Origin: an uncultured Collinsella sp.
GTDB taxonomy: Bacteria; Actinomycetota; Coriobacteriia; Coriobacteriales; Coriobacteriaceae
Length of the DNA: 64,000 bases
Reading direction: 5' to 3'
Assembly: GCA_934650975.1 (NCBI GenBank)
Contig: CAKUFW010000002.1
Location: 5,866 to 69,865 of the forward strand
The notes beneath the pieces are model-generated. The model ran no database searches and had not been told where the DNA came from. It saw only the letters and a program-made list of their open reading frames with translations. The stretch's first letter is position 1. Each line of letters begins with the position of its first letter. A program made the translations under genes and the position numbers. Of this stretch, positions 60,643-64,000 are shown piece after piece.

Positions 60643-62171
60643 CCTGCTCGAACATAACTGTCTGCTATCCCGAGGCAAACGTCTGCGCCCTGTCCCATGT
60701 TTCGCTGGATGTTATGCCCGGCCGCGTGATCGGTATCGTAGGCGCCTCCGGTTCCGGTAAGTCAACGCTGCTGCGCGTCCTTGCCGGAGCGCTTGCCGTG
60801 CAGGCGGGGTCTGTCGTGGCGGACGGCACCGCGCTTGGCACACACCCCACGGCGGATGAACTTCGTACGTACCGCAAAACCGTGGCGCTCGTGCAGCAAC
60901 GCCCCGAGCAGCAGTTTTTTTCCGCCACGGTCTTTGACGAGGTGGCGTTTGGCCCTCGCAATCTTGGACTGGACGAGGCAGAAGTCGAGCGACGCGTCGG
61001 CACATCGCTCGCCAGCGTCGGGCTTGATCTCGCCACTATCGGCGATACAAGCCCCTTCGCCCATTCTGGCGGAGAGCAGCGACGGATCGCCGTTGCCGAT
61101 ATGCTCGCGCTCGAGACGCCATATTTACTGCTCGACGAGCCAACCGCAGGGCTCGATCCCCACGCCCGCCAGCTGTTGCTTGAGTGTTTGGTCCAACTCG
61201 CGCGCCACGGTCGCGGCATCGTTATTGCCACGCACGATTCGCATGTGCTGAGCATCTGCGACAAGGTCTTTCGGTTGCAGGACGGCTTGCTGCTGCCGCA
61301 ACGTTCGGAGGGTGTCCAGATGGCAACCGTTGGCGCGGCGGCCACGAGTCCCGCGGAAATCGAACATACCCAGCCGGCGTCTAAGGCGGTCTCGTTTGGC
61401 ATCTTTCGTCCGGGGTCAAGTCTCGTTCACCTGCTACACCCCGCCACCAAGCTCATATTCTGTTTGCTCTTTATGATTGCCGGTTTTATCGCCCAACAGC
61501 CCGGCGCCCTTGCCGCCGTCGCGCTCGCCGCATTCGCCTCGCTCGCCGCGAGCGGAAGCTCGATGCGCCAGGCACTTTGCGCCCTCAAGCCATTTCGCTG
61601 GCTTATGGGGTTTGTCCTGGTCTTCAACGCGCTCTTTACCGCATCGGGAGCTTTGCTGCTACAGGTGGGTCCTCTGCAGATCACCTCGGGAGGCCTGCTC
61701 TTTGGCGTGCTCTGCGTGCTGCGCTTTGCCCTCATTATGCTGGGGACATCGACACTCATGGCGACCACCTCCCCCACTGCACTCGCCGATGGCATCGCGA
61801 CACTTATGAGACCCCTCGCTTGCCTGGGCCTGCGCACCGACGACGCCACCATCGCCATCCAGCTCACGCTTCGTTTTGTCCCCGTGCTTATTGAGGAATT
61901 CAATCGCATCAAGGCGGCTCAGGAAGCACGGCTGGCGCGTTTTGACAGCCCCTCGCCCCTGCAGCGTGCACGTGCTTTTGTCCCCGTCATCACGCCCTTG
62001 TTTAGCAGCGCGCTGCGGCGCTCTGACACGCTCGCGCTCGCCATGGTCAACCGCGAATACGGAGCGTACCCGACTGTCAGCAGAACCTGCCTGCGCAGCT
62101 ATCGCTTTGACCGGGTAGACCTTACTGTTCTGGCGCTCGGATGCTGTATCGTTGCGATTGCGCTGTTCTAG
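60633..62171 (+). CDS. ECF ATPase fused to the EcfT transmembrane subunit
   Basis: The 512-residue protein starts with an ABC ATPase (about 1-225: Walker A GIVGASGSGKST, VQQRPEQQFFSATVFDEVAFGPRNLGL, HSGGEQRR, LLLDEPTAGLDPHA). A linker leads to an EcfT subunit with five helices (about 260-512). The conserved EcfT arginine motif is seen as ARLARFDSP. The second coupling motif, usually ARG, is harder to find. GGAGG lies four bases before GTG 60633, overlapping the previous gene by 10 bases. With the previous fusion, two ATPases, an EcfT and an S-like part make one transporter, like FmnA with its partners. Confidence 0.87.
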   Translation: MSLTCSNITVCYPEANVCALSHVSLDVMPGRVIGIVGASGSGKSTLLRVLAGALAVQAGSVVADGTALGTHPTADELRTYRKTVALVQQRPEQQFFSATVFDEVAFGPRNLGLDEAEVERRVGTSLASVGLDLATIGDTSPFAHSGGEQRRIAVADMLALETPYLLLDEPTAGLDPHARQLLLECLVQLARHGRGIVIATHDSHVLSICDKVFRLQDGLLLPQRSEGVQMATVGAAATSPAEIEHTQPASKAVSFGIFRPGSSLVHLLHPATKLIFCLLFMIAGFIAQQPGALAAVALAAFASLAASGSSMRQALCALKPFRWLMGFVLVFNALFTASGALLLQVGPLQITSGGLLFGVLCVLRFALIMLGTSTLMATTSPTALADGIATLMRPLACLGLRTDDATIAIQLTLRFVPVLIEEFNRIKAAQEARLARFDSPSPLQRARAFVPVITPLFSSALRRSDTLALAMVNREYGAYPTVSRTCLRSYRFDRVDLTVLALGCCIVAIALF

Positions 62172-62264
62172 GACTCAGCATGCCATGCCACTCGCCGGAA
62201 TGCGGCATATGGTCTGTATGGCATTTGCGATAATGCCTATAGCATCGCTTTGAGAGGAGTCCTC

Positions 62265-63350
62265 ATGAAGCCACGTAACATTGCCATCGCCTGCGGTGTC
62301 GCAGGAGTCGCCGTCGGCCTTGCCGCTGCCACCGGTATCGTTTACCACAAGCAAATCAAGTCCGCCGCGTCGCTCAAACGCTTGACCGACTATGCGGATG
62401 GATACGACCTGTACGCGATCGACATCGCTTACGATTACGACCTCGATCGCATCATCGCCGCCAATGTGCGCGACGACCAGGCCTACATCGATGCCGTGGT
62501 GGCTCAGGTGTTGCCCGGCGTGCCGGCACATGTTCAGGCGCCGCAGTTTGCTTGCAGCGCCTTTGCCGCCGTCGATGCCGAAGGTCGTGTGCGCACCGGT
62601 CGCAATTACGACTTTAAGGACGACACCTCAGCGCTGCTCGTGCGCAACCACCCGCGCGACGGCTATGCCTCTATCGGGTTTGCGGCCCTCAACAACCTGG
62701 GCGCCAACGCCCCGCTTGACTCCATCGCCGGACGCGCCGCGGCGTTGATGGGACCGTTTGGGCAGCTCGACGGCATAAACGAATGCGGCGTATCCATCGC
62801 CGTGCTCACCTTGGATTCCAAACCCTGTGACCAGGACACGCAACGTCCCGTCATCAACACCTCGCTCGCCATCCGCCTGGTGCTCGACCGCGCCGCCACC
62901 ACGCAGGAGGCCGTCGATCTGCTTTCCGCCTACGACATGCACGCCATGGCCGGGCGCGATTACCACTTCTTTATCAACGATGCCGCCGGTGACGCACGCG
63001 TGGTGGAATGGGACCTGCGCGATCCGGACCGCGCTTTCAAGGCAACGCCCGTGCGGCAAGTCACAAACTTCTACGCCTGCTACGGCGACGAGGTGCTTCC
63101 CAATCAAAAGAATGGTGAGCTGGGTCACGGCAAGGAGCGCGCGCTCGCCATCGCCGATGTCCTCGACGCCCATACCGGCGCTCAGGACGAAGCAGTTGCC
63201 TGGAATGCTCTACGCGCCGCGGCACAGAAGCCCAACCCAGATGACATTACAAGCAACACGCAGTGGTCGGTCGTCTTTGATAACACCGAGCCCGCCGCGG
63301 CCATTACGCTGCGCCGTCACTGGGGAGACGTCGACGCCTTCGCGCTGTAA
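62265..63350 (+). CDS. Membrane-anchored Ntn-hydrolase, linear amide (choloylglycine/AAT) family
   Basis: The 361-residue protein has an N-terminal helix (about 6-28), then an Ntn-hydrolase fold of the C59/C45 type. FACSAFAAVDAEGRVRTGRNYDFKD holds the likely catalytic Cys and the GRNYDF motif; later motifs are GQLDGINECGVSIAVL and NFYACYG. Members hydrolyse bile-salt amides, acyl-homoserine lactones, penicillin V or other linear amides. The helix before the Cys is unusual: a free N-terminal Cys would need cleavage near residue 100, as in acyltransferases with propeptides. GAGAGGAG lies before the ATG. Confidence 0.8.
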   Translation: MKPRNIAIACGVAGVAVGLAAATGIVYHKQIKSAASLKRLTDYADGYDLYAIDIAYDYDLDRIIAANVRDDQAYIDAVVAQVLPGVPAHVQAPQFACSAFAAVDAEGRVRTGRNYDFKDDTSALLVRNHPRDGYASIGFAALNNLGANAPLDSIAGRAAALMGPFGQLDGINECGVSIAVLTLDSKPCDQDTQRPVINTSLAIRLVLDRAATTQEAVDLLSAYDMHAMAGRDYHFFINDAAGDARVVEWDLRDPDRAFKATPVRQVTNFYACYGDEVLPNQKNGELGHGKERALAIADVLDAHTGAQDEAVAWNALRAAAQKPNPDDITSNTQWSVVFDNTEPAAAITLRRHWGDVDAFAL

Positions 63351-63418
63351 GGAGGCACGTCCGTCGGCCTTACGTTCGCCTGACGTTGCTTACATTTCTA
63401 TACATTTGAGCTAACACG

Positions 63419-63452
63419 TTTTACCCCCGTATCAGTAGTGTGCGGGGGTAAA
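63419..63452 (+). promoter_or_regulatory. Hairpin in the pfkA upstream region
   Basis: TTTACCCCCG (63420-63429) and CGGGGGTAAA (63443-63452) form a perfect 10-bp stem with a 13-base loop. It stands 38 bases before the pfkA ATG. No T run follows; it may be a leader structure or a terminator of the hydrolase gene. Confidence 0.5.
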
Positions 63453-63490
63453 CTTATGCGCATGTTATAACTTGCCCGGAAGGATTCATC

Positions 63491-64000
63491 ATGCTTAGGA
63501 TCGGTCTTCTTACCAGTGGCGGCGACTGCCAAGCGCTCAACGCCACCATGCGCGGCATCGTCAAAACGCTCATGACCAATAGTGCAGAGCCTATCGAGAT
63601 CTACGGTTTCGAGGACGGCTACCAGGGCCTTATCTACAGCAGGTTCCGCGTCATGACGCCTGCCGATTTTAGCGGTATCCTCACCCGCGGCGGCACCATT
63701 CTGGGCACGAGCCGCACCCCCTTCAAGCGCCTGGATGTTCCCGAGGCTGACGGCGTCGAAAAGGTGCCGGCGATGGTCCACACCTATCATAAGCTGCAGC
63801 TCGACTGCCTATTTATGCTGGGCGGCAACGGCTCCACCAAGACCGCCAACCGTCTGCGCGAAGAGGGCCTCAACGTTATCGCCCTGCCCAAGACCATCGA
63901 TAACGACACCTGGGGCACCGAGCTGACGTTTGGCTTTACGAGCGCCATCGACGTCGCCACCAAGTGCATCGACGACATCCACACCACCGCCTCGAGCCAC
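63491..64000 (+). CDS. pfkA: 6-phosphofructokinase (3' end outside the window)
   Basis: An open frame runs from the ATG at 63491 to the window end (170 residues). It shows the PFK motifs GLLTSGGDCQALNATM, ILGTSRTPF, MLGGNGSTKTANRL and LPKTIDNDTWGTE with the catalytic Asp of TIDND. It phosphorylates fructose 6-phosphate. Residue 104 (E. coli count) is Gly, which favours ATP over pyrophosphate as donor, while the preceding Asp is Asn. GGAAGGA is seven bases before the ATG. Confidence 0.93.
   Translation, partial: MLRIGLLTSGGDCQALNATMRGIVKTLMTNSAEPIEIYGFEDGYQGLIYSRFRVMTPADFSGILTRGGTILGTSRTPFKRLDVPEADGVEKVPAMVHTYHKLQLDCLFMLGGNGSTKTANRLREEGLNVIALPKTIDNDTWGTELTFGFTSAIDVATKCIDDIHTTASSH

Noticed and set aside
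63471-63486. TATAAC as the -10 box of pfkA
   Set aside because: A start point from it would fall at the ATG, after the GGAAGGA ribosome site, leaving the mRNA without it; the match is probably chance.

Overview
The window is high-GC DNA from a Gram-positive, low-complexity-envelope actinobacterium. Gene content and style (Gls24/AmaP operon, type III pantothenate kinase, FMN-domain surface proteins, LPXTG anchoring, strict-anaerobe 2-hydroxyacyl-CoA dehydratase activator, many short palindromic repeats) fit a gut Coriobacteriia, most likely Collinsella or a close relative. This assignment is an inference from gene content; no rRNA or tRNA gene is present to confirm it.

Layout. 1-11.6 kb, all on the minus strand: zinc-ribbon membrane proteins, a YitT protein, the amaP-DUF2273-asp23 envelope operon, YebC, a large DUF6020 membrane protein, lgt, a NifU-domain scaffold, dCMP deaminase and coaX. 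11.8-14.8 kb, plus strand: an OPT transporter and a DUF389 protein with an EF-hand-like loop. 15-27.3 kb, mostly minus: an AAC(3)-type acetyltransferase, a 3-hydroxyacyl-CoA dehydrogenase, a 1596-residue activator/dehydratase-type protein with its TetR regulator, a small membrane peptide locus that looks like an SOS-controlled type I toxin-antitoxin pair, a HAD phosphatase, and an MFS pump with a TetR regulator. 27.3-34.4 kb: glnK-amt, a CmpB-type membrane protein, an HD protein, dxs and an Fe-alcohol dehydrogenase. 34.6-39 kb, plus: a glutamate-type ABC importer and a peptidase C26 amidotransferase. 39-42.5 kb, minus: an AT-richer ABC exporter with XRE and DUF2975 regulators. 42.7-45 kb: an Hpt protein and a GGDEF/REC/HD-GYP protein. 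45-50.7 kb: a hydrolase, a radical SAM protein, methionine aminopeptidase, a D-2-hydroxyacid dehydrogenase and an M18 aminopeptidase.

50.9-62.2 kb, plus strand, is the most striking part. It holds an LPXTG-anchored FMN-domain protein, a three-FMN-domain protein, a one-FMN-domain membrane protein, a NapH-like 4Fe-4S membrane protein, ApbE (flavin transferase), a NusG domain II protein (EetA-like), a Gx-transporter protein (EetB-like) fused to an ECF ATPase, and a second ECF ATPase fused to an EcfT subunit. Together these resemble the flavin-based extracellular electron transfer locus of Listeria, rearranged by fusion and with an iron-sulfur membrane protein where Listeria uses Ndh2. An Ntn-hydrolase and the start of 6-phosphofructokinase close the window.

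A second theme is repeats. At least ten short palindromic elements, most with a GGGAC core, lie in intergenic gaps. Most sit directly against the stop codon of the gene on the minus strand, so they probably serve as transcript ends as well as mobile or REP-like elements. No transposase, CRISPR array, tRNA or rRNA was seen.
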